Assembly: GCA_964035575.1 (NCBI GenBank)
Contig: OZ037926.1
Coordinates: 1,054,001 to 1,118,000, forward strand
DNA: 64,000 nucleotides
Reading direction: 5' to 3'
Origin: Rhynchopus sp. YZ270_cl-10
Taxonomy: Eukaryota; Euglenozoa; Diplonemea; Diplonemida; Diplonemidae
The notes under the pieces are model-generated. The model made no database searches. It saw nothing but the letters and a program-made list of their open reading frames with translations, and had not been told where the DNA came from. Shown piece after piece: positions 21,905 through 32,174 of this stretch. Made by a program: the position numbers and the translations under genes. How positions within the stretch are numbered: position 1 is the stretch's first letter; every line of letters starts with the position of its first letter.

Positions 21905-24784
21905 ATGGGGGACATTGGTGCAGGGCCTCATGGAGCGGTGATGCAGCTTCGAGGTAGCGCCGCGTTTCGTGCACCCGGACAGAACATTGCAATGCAAATG
22001 GCAAGCAGGCCTGTGTCTGAGGATGGGAGCGACTCCGGGAGCTGCCATTCTGTGTTGAGCAGCAGCAGCAGTGGTGCGGCGACAGCGACAGGACGGAAAC
22101 GCGGCAGCGCAACCTCGCGGCCGCGCAAAGCCCACTCCGCTCTGGGCATGCGCGACAACAGCACCGTCTGCTCCAGCGGGTTCTCAGACATCCTCCTCCC
22201 TGCTGGGTCCGGCCCTGTCTTGCAGTCTGTTCTCTCCGTACGCAGACGCCAGAGCCAAGAGGAATACCTTCTGAAGCTGCGAGGCCGCAGCTACGCGAAG
22301 GCACGCTGGTGGACAAAGGACGAAGCCATGCACACCCTCGACGTCGCGAAGCTCCAACGCGGCGTGAAGAAGTTCCTCAGCGACAACAAGGTCGAGCCCT
22401 TCGTGGACTACGAGCCCGACGCAGAGCCCTTCCCCGCAATGTACCGCATCCACCAACGCGTCGTCTCCGTCTCCTGCGACAAAGCTCTCATCCTCTGGCG
22501 TGGCCTCGACTACAACACATGCACCTGGGAGCACCTCCACGAGGTGCCACCTACCCTTCTTGAGCGATACAAACTCTTCCAAAAGCGCCGCATCGCATCT
22601 CCAAAGGAGACCGTCGTGCTGCGGCCCTACCAAAGCGAGGGTGTGGCGTGGTTGGTGCAGCACCACGCCGCCTCTCGCGGTGCCATTCTTGCAGACGACA
22701 TGGGTCTCGGGAAGACCGCGCAAACGATAAGCTTTCTCTGCGAGCTGCTTGGTGCGGGCAAGGCAGGGCCGTTTCTTGTGGTCGCGCCGAAGTCGCTTCT
22801 CCCGCAGTGGGTGGATGAGCTGGTACGCTGGTCGGGTATGAATGTGGTGTGCTACAGCGGGGGTATTGACAGCAGAAAGATTATCGTCGAATTCGAGATG
22901 CTGACACGAAGCGGATCACTGCGTCCAAACGTTGTTGTCACCAACTACGAAAACCTTGCAGACAAATTCAACCTCTCTCTGCTCCAGTGGGAGGTAGCCG
23001 TCTTCGACGAGGCACAGCGGTTGAAAAACCCTGGCAGTATTTTGTACGGTGTGGCACGCCGTGTTCAGAGCAAATGCAAGATTCTGTTGACAGGGACGCC
23101 AGTGCAGAACAATATGGAGGAGCTCTGGGCGTTGTTGCATTTGTGTCATCCACGGCGTTTTACGCGGGAGGTGAAGGCAGACTTCAGCGACATGCTTGAT
23201 AAAAAGGCGCTGCGTCCAGCACTGCAGACGTTGCGTGAGTCTACCCATCCGTACATCCTACGTCGTACCAAGGATGCTGTCTTGCGAGGTGAAATCCCCG
23301 ACCGCACCGACACACACATCAACCTCGAGCTCACAGCCTACCAACGCATCATGTACGCGCAGTGCATGGAGAGGAGCGACAGCGCGTTGATGGGTAGCGG
23401 CCGGCGTGGCAACCTGCTGACCGCACTGCGCAGTGTGTGCAGCCATCCGTACCTGATTGAGGGGACCCGGGAGAAGGCGGAGGCACGTCTGGCTGGGGGT
23501 GCGTCTGGCCTGCCACCGGTGATTGCGTGCAGTGCGAAGATGATTGTGCTGGACAAGGTTCTGCGGCAGTGGCGTGCAGAGGGACGCAAGGTGCTGCTCT
23601 TCTCGCAGTGGCGCACCCTCCTCGACATCATTGAAGAGTGCCTTCAGTACCGTGGCTGGCAGTGGTCGCGCCTCGACGGCAGCGTCTCCAGCGGCGACCG
23701 GCAGCTGCAGATCAGTCGTTTCAACAACACCGAGTCTCCCGACCCCTTTGTCTTCCTCCTCACAACCCGTGCAGGGGGTACTGGGTTGAACCTGACCGTT
23801 GCCGACCGTGTTGTCATCTTCGACACAGATTGGAACCCACAGCAGGACCTGCAGGCTGCAGCACGGTGCCACCGCATCGGGCAGGACAAAGAGGTGAAGA
23901 TCTTCCGCTTTGTGACGCGACACACCATCGAGGAGCGTATGGTCGAGGTGGCGTCGCGCAAGCTTGCGCTCTCCTCCTCGGTGCTTGGGGAGGGGGCGCA
24001 GATCAAAGACGACGAAGAGGAGTTGCGTGCATTCCTCAAACGTGGTGCGCTCAAACTACAGACGAAGAACGCAGCTGCTGCGGACGACCTCTTGATTGAC
24101 AGCAGCGCGGAGTCGATTCTGGACCGTGCGCATCAGGGGCTGGCTGCGACGGGGATGGAGGATATCCGTAAGTTTTCTGAGATTCATGTTTCGGCTGCAG
24201 AAGTGGACGGGCATTTGGAGAGGACACTGCTGCTGCCCAGCGCGACAGAGGTGGCACCTACACCTGCAGTCGCAGCAACGCCACGCCAGGTCCGTGCGCA
24301 GGCAGGCAGCCCCTGCCCTGTCGCCCCAAGCAGCACGCCACGCCTCATGCTCTTCTCCAGCAGAAAACGTTCCCGTTCGCAGAGTGAGACACAGCAAGAA
24401 GGGGTGCCGTCCCCGGGGGTAGGGGTGGTGGGGGTGGGGGTGGGAAGGTCGCCAGCTGCGTCGCTTGTGCGTGCATCACCGCAGGTGGCAGCGGGGCAAA
24501 GAGAGGACGAAGTGGAGGAGGGGGCAGTGCCCCGGCCAAGGCTGGAGTTGCGGCGGTCCAAGCCAAGAGGGGGTGGGGGTGGTGCAGGTGGTAATGTGGC
24601 TGCAGGTGGTGCAGGTGGTAATGTGGCTGCAGGTGGTGCAGGTGGTAATGTGGCTGCAGGTGGTGCAGGTGGTAATGTGGCTGCAGGTGGTGCAGGTGCT
24701 GACGCCTCGCCCCTACCAAAGCGACCACGGCTGGAACTCCGTAGGTCGGGGACTCGAGGGGACAACGGTGTGAGTCCACTCTGA
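21905..24784 (+). CDS. Chromodomain SNF2-family chromatin remodeller (CHD-like)
   Basis: The product is 959 residues, single exon. The N-terminal 115 residues are Ser-rich. Tandem chromodomain-like segments follow: about 118-140 (EYLLKLRGRSYAKARW) and about 186-210 (ALILWRGLDYNTCTWE). The SNF2 ATPase begins near 237 (VLRPYQSEGVAWL) with Walker A DDMGLGKTAQT (about 265), Walker B box DEAQ (about 367), LLTGTPVQNN, a helicase C-terminal lobe (VLLFSQWRTLLDI; TTRAGGTGLNLT) and motif VI CHRIGQDKEV. This order matches CHD1/CHD2-type enzymes, which slide nucleosomes using ATP. At 959 residues it is shorter than typical CHD1, and I see no SANT-SLIDE or PHD region. The tail is low-complexity with four copies of GGAGGNVAA. 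Start choice rests on the first ATG; an upstream exon is not excluded. Confidence 0.9.
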   Translation: MGDIGAGPHGAVMQLRGSAAFRAPGQNIAMQMASRPVSEDGSDSGSCHSVLSSSSSGAATATGRKRGSATSRPRKAHSALGMRDNSTVCSSGFSDILLPAGSGPVLQSVLSVRRRQSQEEYLLKLRGRSYAKARWWTKDEAMHTLDVAKLQRGVKKFLSDNKVEPFVDYEPDAEPFPAMYRIHQRVVSVSCDKALILWRGLDYNTCTWEHLHEVPPTLLERYKLFQKRRIASPKETVVLRPYQSEGVAWLVQHHAASRGAILADDMGLGKTAQTISFLCELLGAGKAGPFLVVAPKSLLPQWVDELVRWSGMNVVCYSGGIDSRKIIVEFEMLTRSGSLRPNVVVTNYENLADKFNLSLLQWEVAVFDEAQRLKNPGSILYGVARRVQSKCKILLTGTPVQNNMEELWALLHLCHPRRFTREVKADFSDMLDKKALRPALQTLRESTHPYILRRTKDAVLRGEIPDRTDTHINLELTAYQRIMYAQCMERSDSALMGSGRRGNLLTALRSVCSHPYLIEGTREKAEARLAGGASGLPPVIACSAKMIVLDKVLRQWRAEGRKVLLFSQWRTLLDIIEECLQYRGWQWSRLDGSVSSGDRQLQISRFNNTESPDPFVFLLTTRAGGTGLNLTVADRVVIFDTDWNPQQDLQAAARCHRIGQDKEVKIFRFVTRHTIEERMVEVASRKLALSSSVLGEGAQIKDDEEELRAFLKRGALKLQTKNAAAADDLLIDSSAESILDRAHQGLAATGMEDIRKFSEIHVSAAEVDGHLERTLLLPSATEVAPTPAVAATPRQVRAQAGSPCPVAPSSTPRLMLFSSRKRSRSQSETQQEGVPSPGVGVVGVGVGRSPAASLVRASPQVAAGQREDEVEEGAVPRPRLELRRSKPRGGGGGAGGNVAAGGAGGNVAAGGAGGNVAAGGAGGNVAAGGAGADASPLPKRPRLELRRSGTRGDNGVSPL
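24580..24696 (+). repeat. 27-bp coding minisatellite in the CHD-like gene
   Basis: Four near-exact copies of a 27-bp unit containing GGTGCAGGTGGTAATGTGG encode GGAGGNVAA repeats in the disordered tail. Copies are identical enough to suggest recent slippage. Confidence 0.85.
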
Positions 24785-25284
24785 AGCTTCCTGGGGGGGG
24801 GGGGGGGTTCGTCTCCTTGCAAAAAATACTCTGGGAGCGAAACACTGCATCGTGTGTGTATGCGCGCGTTTATTTATTTATTTATTTTTTGCTGACTTTT
24901 TTGCACTCAGCGAGACGTAGGTTCTTCCTCACAAAACTTTCTTTTTTATCTCAGCCATTTTTATTTTTTATTTTTCAAACCGTTGTCTTTTACGACGATG
25001 GGAGGGGGTTTGACCCCACGAAAGAGTGGATATTAAACAGGGGGTCACGCGGGGGTGGGGAAAAGTGTGGAAGAGGAGGGGCGTGCCGTGGTCTTAAAGT
25101 TAGATTTCAAGATTTTCTTCTTGGTTTTGAGCATGTTTTGTTTTGTTTTGTTTTGTTTTTTTTTTTTTGAAATGCAGCCCACCAGGTTGTCTTTTTTCAG
25201 AGGTTTCGGCGTTTTTGCACTTTCTGCTCTCTGTAGTAAACCACAGTTCACGAGAGGGCTTTTATATATGGCTCAGTCCATAAA
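24785..25284. other. Spacer before the transposon block
   Basis: About 500 bp of T-rich DNA with an R1-like relic near 24905 (CGTAGGTTCTTCC) and a truncated R2 end near 25248 (TTCACGAGAGGGCTTTTA). No coding sequence is seen. Confidence 0.6.
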
Positions 25285-26550
25285 CCCCCCCCCCCCCCCC
25301 CTGAAAGGTAACCTCAGCAACTATTTGGATATTATCAAATATGTACTAGGACGTTCTGTTCGATTTTTCTTTTAATGAATCCAGAGTAAAGTTTCTGAAT
25401 TCATTAAAACAAAAATCGAGCAAAAAGACCGAGTACATATTTGATGGATCGCCCCCGAGAGGTAAATAAGTTACCGGTAACCCGAATTACCGGTAATTCC
25501 TTAAGGATTCCTTAAGAAACACGGAAAAAAGCGAAAAAACATCAAAAGAGGGGGCACTTTAATTTATCATTTGTAAACCCTTCCCACTTTACGCGTTGTT
25601 CATTTTTGTCTTTTTTATTCTCAAAAAAATCGGTTCATCCAATCGTGCCGGTTGCCGAGAGGCAGGCCAGGGTCCTCCTCTTCTGCAATCTCAGGTGCCT
25701 TTTTCGTTTGTGGTCTTTTCAGAAGAAATTGTGTAAGCCACCTCCACAAATTCTTGCGGATGGGAGAGCATGGAAGCAAGCACAGTTTTTTCTGTATTCC
25801 TTTGCCAAGAAAAAAGAGCAGTGAACAAGTTGCACTCTACACGGGTTATAGTGTATTGTGTTGGGTCCTTCAACTTCAACGCAATGCCAGTTGTATGAGC
25901 AATGTTGGACAGGTGTAAGGCAACATCATCTACTGTAACAAGCTCCGTAACGACGATATCCTCCAAATGTCTGGACACGACTCCAAAATGGAAGTCCCGC
26001 CCGTCTTTCCCGTGTTTTTCACAAAAATAGTTAACAGTAACGGGTTTTGTACAAAACTTGAAAAGGAGAAAATGCAAAAGTTCTTTGGACTGGAAGTGCC
26101 TCCCGACATCAGCCCACACAATTACGAAAACGAAAAGGCACCTGAGATTGCAGAAGAGGAGGACCCTGGCCTGCCTCTCGGCAACCGGCACGATTGGATG
26201 AACCGATTTTTTTGAGAATAAAAAAGACAAAAATGAACAACGCGTAAAGTGGGAAGGGTTTACAAATGATAAATTAAAGTGCCCCCTCTTTTGATGTTTT
26301 TTTGCTTTTTTCCGTGTTTCTTAAGGAATCCTTAAGGAATTACCGGTAATTCGGGTTACCGGTAACTTATTTACCTCTCGGGGGTGATCCATCAAATATG
26401 TACTCGGTCTTTTTGCTCGATTTTTGTTTTAATGAATTCAGAAACTTTACTCTGGATTCATTAAAACAAAAATCGAACAGAACGTCCTAGTACATATTTG
26501 ATACTATCCAAATAGTTGCTGAGGTTACCTTTCAGGGGGGGGGGGGGGGG
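25285..26550. mobile_element. Foldback DNA transposon with about 410-bp inverted repeats
   Basis: The left arm (about 25302-25711) and right arm (about 26126-26534) are long, nearly perfect inverted copies. Outer ends are TGAAAGGTAACCTCAGCAAC and its inverse, capped by a 17-base C run on the left and a 16-base G run on the right. The arms enclose about 415 bp with a reading frame on the minus strand. No target duplication can be read because of the homopolymers. Confidence 0.85.
25691..26230 (-). pseudogene. Transposase-like fragment inside the foldback element
   Basis: This is a 179-residue minus-strand frame whose unique part lies exactly between the inverted repeats; its ends run into the arms. 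The stretch WADVGRHFQSKELLHF, then YFCEKHGKDGRDFHFG and SRHLE, resembles the late catalytic region of a DDE transposase, where an Asp block is followed by an EKHGK...HFG motif. I cannot name the superfamily. It lacks any N-terminal DNA-binding or early catalytic part, so it would not act alone. A captured host-gene piece is the alternative. Confidence 0.35.
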
Positions 26551-29500
26551 TAGGGGATACGACTCCAGCCATTTTGGCAGGGACCAAACGCACGGAAAAT
26601 TCATTTGGCATTATCTGGCCATCTCCAAGGCAACTGCGGGTGAAAAACACCCTCAGAGTGGGTCACAGGGGGCCTGTGGGTCGAAAAACGACCCAGAAGC
26701 CACCCCAGAATACAAAAAAATGGAAAAAAATAGTGAAAAAACGGCTTTTTTCACGTTTTGGCCACTTTGGGCAAAATAGCGATTTTTCGAGAAAAAAATC
26801 AAAAACCGGGGGGGAATAGTCAGATTTACCCTACCCTATTTTGAAAAAGTTCAGACTTGCCCTATGAAAAAGTTCAGACTTGCCCGAAAATAAGTTCAGA
26901 CTTGCCCTAAAAACTTTTTTAGGGCAAGTCTGAACTTATTTTCGGGCAAGTCTGAACTTATTTTAGGGCAAACACTTTTTTAGGGCAAGTCTGAACTTAT
27001 TTTCGGGTAAGTCTGAACTTATTTTAGGGCAACAAGTCAGGCCACTTTGGCTGGGGCACTCTTGGGGCCCCACATGGTATGACTTGTTATATTGCCCTAA
27101 AATGCCTAACTGAGCCGGAGCCCAAAAATGATGCCAGAAACCACCAGCCACCCGGAAAGGGTGAGCAGGCAGTCCACGTTGGGCCAGAACCGGTTACAAG
27201 GAAGCCGTGTTCTGGGGCAACGTGGGGCGCAAAGTTTTACAATTTTCATGCACGGGTGCTCCACAAATTACCAAGTATTCCTTCTTTGTTGAATTGAGAG
27301 AGAGTCAGTGTTTAGCTACCACGAGGGCGTGCTTAGAATTCCTTCGAGGCCGGCACAATTTTATTTATGTGGTCGGTTAAGACGAGCCTATGAAGAACAA
27401 CGAGGTCATCGTTGAAAGGAGCGAACTCCCCTTCCCACAACATCTCTCACACTTCAACTCAGAATTCATACTTGGTTATTTGCTTTGTCCATACGCAATC
27501 AAATTGTCATGCTTTCAAGAGCATGCCTGGCCAAAATGCAACAACGTGGGAAAAATCGTTGTTGTTCCAAAAGGCAACAAGACCACCCACAAGGGGTGTT
27601 GAATTGTGCACTGTCCGGGGGAGTGCAAAGTTTTTTCCCTGTACACAGTGGACACATCTTTATCACTTTGGTCCCACGGGGACACATTTGGATACTGCAC
27701 GCATGCAGAAGTGCCAAACATGTCCGCACGTGGAGTGGAGTGTCCATCATGTTTTCCTGGTTTCCAAAAAGCAGTTTTCTTGCACTTACTATTTGCCCCG
27801 GTGTCTGGCAATAGAAGTGGCTAACATTGTAATGAGTAGCATATACATACCGTTGTGATCCAAATGAGTAAGGCGACCAACAAAGTCCTCTGGAATTTTT
27901 TGTTGTGTCGACAATCGCCGAGTAATCCCAGAGAATTAGGGTCTGGCCGAAGCCTTTTGTACTACGGAAGGTAGCAACCTTTCAGAGCAACTATTAGCAA
28001 GAAAAGAATCAGGTTTTGGAGGTTACAGTCCTCGTTTAAAAAGTTAAAGGTAGAGGTGGGGAAACTGTAGCTATAGAAATCGTTGTTGCAGTAGTGTAGA
28101 CACCCGAGGGTGCACCACTATGCTTTCTTTGGTTGTATCGATCACCTACAGAGGTAGGATGTACACAATGTCGCCCGAAGGCTTTGTACTTAATCGGTAT
28201 TTTTTTTGTTACTACTACGTCGTGTACCAGGAGGAGTCGCGTTTGGGTACGTCTTTCTTCTGTTTTCTGTTTTCTGTACGGGTCTCGGTTCGCGGTGTAG
28301 TGCAGTGCGGCGCGAAAAGCTGCATACCATAGGTTGCTCATTTCACTACCAGGACTCGAGTCGCGAATAGCAGAATCACAAGAATCGACACAGCAGAAAG
28401 TTCTGAAACGCAAAAACGACGACCGCCGGGCTCTGTGACCCAAGAGCTCCCAACTTGCCCTAAAAATAAGTTCAGACTTGCCCCAAAAAAGTTCAGACTT
28501 GCCCTAAAAAAAGTGTTTGCCCTAAAAATAAGTTCAGAATTGCCCCAAAAAAGTTCAGACTTGCCCTAAAAGTGTTTTTAGGGCAAGTCTGAACTTATTT
28601 GGGGCAAGTCTGAACTTTTTCAAAATAGGGTAGGGTAAATCTGACTATTCCCCAAAACCGGGATATTTTTTGACATCACAAAGCCTCCTTTGGCACAAAT
28701 ATACCCCAAAAGTGGCCTGTGAGTCCATTCCAACCTGTTTTGGACATATTTGACACTTTTGGAAGTGTTTTTTTGGTGTTTTTAGGTCAAAAAAATGCCC
28801 AAGACGTCCCCAAGACATCCCCAAGACACTTTGCACACCCCCTGTTACGGTCATATTTTTTTCGTTTTTTTGCCTGAAACCCCCAAAATACCCCTCCCGG
28901 ACCCCACATAGTCCCGAATATCCATCACACACCCACTCAGAGTGAGTAGAAGCACCCCAAAAAAAATATTTTTTAAAGCCCTAAAATTGTGCTTCAGTTT
29001 CGGCAGCATCCATGTTGAAGTTGAAGGGCTTTAAAAAATATTTTTTTTGGGGTGCTTCTACTCACTCTGAGTGGGTGTGTGATGGATATTCGGGACTATG
29101 TGGGGTCCGGGAGGGGTATTTTGGGGGTTTCAGGCAAAAAAACGAAAAAAATATGACCGTAACAGGGGGTGTGCAAAGTGTCTTGGGGATGTCTTGGGGA
29201 CGTCTTGGGCATTTTTTTGACCTAAAAACACCAAAAAAACACTTCCAAAAGTGTCAAATATGTCCAAAACAGGTTGGAATGGACTCACAGGCCACTTTTG
29301 GGGTATATTTGTGCCAAAGGAGGCTTTGTGATGTCAAAAAATATCCCGGTTTTTGATTTTTTTCTCGAAAAATCGCTATTTTGCCCAAAGTGGCCAAAAC
29401 GTGAAAAAAGCCGTTTTTTCACTATTTTTTTCCATTTTTTTGTATTCTGGGGTGGCTTCTGGGTCGTTTTTCGACCCACAGGCCCCCTGTGACCCACTCT

Positions 29501-29594
29501 GAGGGTGTTTTTCACCCGCAGTTGCCTTGGAGATGACCAGATAATGCCAAATGAATTTTCCGTGCGCAAAAAATGGCTGGAGTCGTACCCCCTA
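26551..29594. mobile_element. Large palindromic foldback element, interrupted by another transposon
   Basis: The left arm is split: 26551-26810 and 28663-28982. The right arm is 29025-29594. They are almost perfect inverted copies around a 42-base loop (28983-29024). Ends read TAGGGGATACGACTCCAGCC at the left and its near inverse at the right, each touching a G or C run of 16. The arms contain matching frames that differ only at the ends, so these are shadows of the palindrome and not genes. The left arm is broken by the 1.84-kb element at 26811. Confidence 0.85.
26811..28653. mobile_element. 1.84-kb DNA transposon inserted in the palindrome, 9-bp TSD
   Basis: The termini are GGGGAATAGTCAGATTTACC and its inverse, and the inverted repeat continues through CCTATTTTGAAAAAGTTCAG. 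The element is flanked by AAAACCGGG on both sides (26802-26810 and 28654-28662). The single, uninterrupted site is preserved in the opposite palindrome arm near 29342-29354. Subterminal regions carry arrays of AGGGCAAGTCTGAACTT in both directions. The interior (about 27040-28450) has only short, degraded frames. A 9-bp duplication and G-rich ends suit a Mutator-like element, but no transposase is recognisable, so it is non-autonomous or decayed. Confidence 0.85.
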
Positions 29595-29678
29595 CCCCCC
29601 CCCCCCCCCCACTGTACACGTACCCCCCAGAAAGTAGCGAGGTGCCTGATCTGTCGCCCTTTTTTTTTTTTTTTTTTT

Positions 29679-30851
29679 GGGTAAATTGCGATAACACGTA
29701 TACTTTTTTTTTCGATTTGCGATAACACGTACACAAAAAGTATACGTGTTATCGCGAAAAAGTGTACGTGTTTTCGTGAACAAAAACGTACGTGTTTTCC
29801 CAGGTACCCAGGTACCCAGGTACCCAGGTACCCAGGTACCCAGGTACCTGGTTTGTCAAGGAAACCAAACTTTTTGTCACGGAAAAAGTCGTGACAGGGC
29901 ACTGGGTACTGGGTACACTGTGTACAAGGATAAAAGTCGTGAAAGAGCAACCACAGCTCCACATGACAAACACAAAAGTGTCCAGTCACGTGGGGCATTC
30001 ATGCACTGAGGAGATAATGATCCAACAATTTACAAGAAAGATTACTTAACCTACTGCTGGAAGTTGCCAGGTCGTAGTAACACACAAAGTGTGCCTCCGT
30101 TCGGGAATACCGGATATTCTAGAGACCAAAAAGGCCTCTTCCGCTAGTCAAGGTACAACCGAATGAACGGCCCAAGACCCCCGTGGAGAAGTTAAATGTT
30201 GTAATGCTATCAGGTACAAACTGCGACCACTGTCTTACCCTCCTCAATGCATGGTGGAAGATGTCTTTGACAACAAACATCCTGTACCCAGGTACCCATA
30301 TTCCCAGACCCACGCAGTACCACGTCGCAGTACTACGCAAAATTTACCACCAGACCCTGTGTTCGTGCACCTTAAGTACGTAAGTCTGGTTCCCAGACCC
30401 ACGCAGTGGCACATGACCGCAAGTGTGAGTGACCCACACAGAGGGATACGCAAAATTTACCACCAGACCCTGTCTTCTGAATGTCACACGTACATTTTTT
30501 TGAACACTTTTCGCGATAACACGTACATATTTCGCTAAAAAACGGGGTGCTCGCAACCGCGTTCTAGACCCCCACAGATGCTCAAAAGTGCCAAATTTTG
30601 CTTTGAATGGCCTCAAATCGTCGAAATTAGCCATTTTTGGGGCCCAAAAAAAAAAAATTCGAGGGTCTAGGTATGGAGAGCGAGCACCTTAGAAGAAGGA
30701 AACACGTACATTTTTGTTCGCGATAACACGTATACTTTTTTGACCACTTTTCGCGATAACACGTACACTTTTTCGCGATAACACGTATACTTTTTGTGTA
30801 CGTGTTATCGCAAATGGAAACAAAAAGTATACGTGTTATCGCAATTTGCCC
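29679..30851. mobile_element. 1.17-kb inverted-repeat element with subterminal arrays
   Basis: The ends GGGTAAATTGCGATAACACG and (inverted) GGGCAAATTGCGATAACACG are flanked by long T runs. Inside each end are repeated GCGATAACACGTATAC and GTGTACGTG units in both orientations, five or more on the right. The centre holds six copies of the octamer CCAGGTAC (29799-29851) and two copies of a block of about 80 bp (about 30293-30365 and 30385-30475). No coding region is seen. Confidence 0.75.
29799..29851 (+). repeat. Octamer tandem repeat CCAGGTAC
   Basis: About six and a half perfect copies inside the 29.7-30.9 kb element. Isolated copies of the same octamer occur near 30287. Confidence 0.85.
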
Positions 30852-32174
30852 TTTTTTTTTTTTTTTTTTTTTGTCGATACGCTCAACCTTTCTTGTGATG
30901 TGCGCATATCAGTGGCTGTCACGAAAGGTGTCAATTTCAGAATCCCAAAAAAAAAAGTCAAATTTTTTTTTTTTGAAAAGTACGTATTTGGGCTTAAATT
31001 TGCCCGCCGATTCCATTGGAGCAAGAATTTTGAACTTTTGAAAAAATCAAATTTAGTCAAATCCAAAAAAGCGGTTTTTGCCGAAAATCTTTTTGAAATC
31101 CCGGGATAGGTGCCTAATTTTCCGGAGCTGGAAACTGCGCGGATCTGCATTTCCGGAGTCCGCGCAAAAAAATGGAAAAAAAATCGAGAAGATTAGTGGA
31201 GTAGAAGTTTAGTGGAAGGTGGTCCACTGGGTTTGGGCACTTTACTACTGTATTCCTATGGGTAAAAACCCGTTCAAAAGTGCCTATGTGGGTCACCATG
31301 TAAAAAAAAGTGGTGAGGGTGAGGCTTTTGTGTTGTTTGAGGGCTTCAAAACCTTATTCAGAGTCTTTTATGTAGTTTTTTTTACAACTCGTTGTAAAAC
31401 CACCTGAATATATGACCTAGGGAACCTACGACAAACGTGACCGACCCATTTTTTGCACCTTTCCACTGTATTCCGGAGCTGGGGGTGGTAACTCCCCTTG
31501 TTGCCCAAGGCAGACCAAGCCACCTCTCCTTCGGGACGTCAGCAGAAGACGCCAGGACCCAAGCACGCACGTACTTCGGCAGCAACGCAATTTGCCAGCC
31601 ATTCTCACAGCTGTCACGAAGCAACATCGCTCCAGCATTACCAGGACAGGTTCTGATTATGAGCCATTTTCCTTAGTGTTTTCCCCTATTAAAAGTAGTG
31701 AAAATTCGATTTTGGGGGGAGAGCCGACCATCCCACAGGAAAAAATGGGGTGCAAAAAATTTAAAAAAAAGTACGGAATTGAGAGATTTTTGACGAATGA
31801 ATCCAAAGAAAGCATTTTCGAAAAAAATATTCAACTTCTGGTCGGTCCACAGGCCGGGCAGTCGAACCCGGCTTGCTCTCTCAAAAATCCCGAAAAATCC
31901 TGTTGGCAAAAAAGTTGCAAACTCAAATCAAAAAAAAAAAGAAAAGAAAACTGTGTTCTGTTGTCATGCAACCAACCAAAACAAACAAACACACGGAACC
32001 CATCCCTCTTCCTAACCTTATGGATGGTACACGCACCGCATTCACCCTTTTCTAGTTTGCTTGATTTTTTTTTCTTTTTTTTTTTTTCCATTCGACAAAA
32101 AAAAATTACCTCCCAATTCTTTTTCTCCCTTCTTCCGCCACCATCTGTCATCCATCTGCCATCCACAGAATTTA
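30852..32174. other. Gene-free stretch before the palmitoyltransferase gene
   Basis: T/A-rich DNA with a moderately GC-rich patch at 31440-31660 that carries a short frame without recognisable similarity. The final 100 bases are strongly pyrimidine-rich and end in CAG (32167-32168), seven bases before the ATG. Confidence 0.55.
32167..32168 (+). promoter_or_regulatory. Putative 5' splice acceptor AG
   Basis: A long C/T tract ends ATCTGCCATCCACAG, six bases before the ATG at 32175, leaving a very short leader. Confidence 0.5.

Noticed and set aside
24582-24822. Minus-strand open frames rich in Pro, opposite the CHD-like gene tail
   Set aside because: They mirror the GC-rich 27-bp repeat on the + strand and have no homology or acceptor context.
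27390-28443. Possible transposase in the interior of the 1.84-kb element
   Set aside because: Only short broken frames without DDE or zinc-finger motifs; treated as non-coding.
28645-29356. Two matching 95-114 residue frames on opposite strands
   Set aside because: They are the same palindrome arm read twice; there is no coding bias or similarity, so not a duplicated gene.
25285-30851. CRISPR-like array or retroelement in the repeat-rich block
   Set aside because: Repeats are inverted or subterminal transposon arrays, spacers are not regular, and no reverse transcriptase or long terminal direct repeats are seen.
31437-31676. Moderately GC-rich frame upstream of the palmitoyltransferase gene
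   Set aside because: No similarity, no splice sites linking it to the gene, and the AG at 32168 gives a sufficient start.
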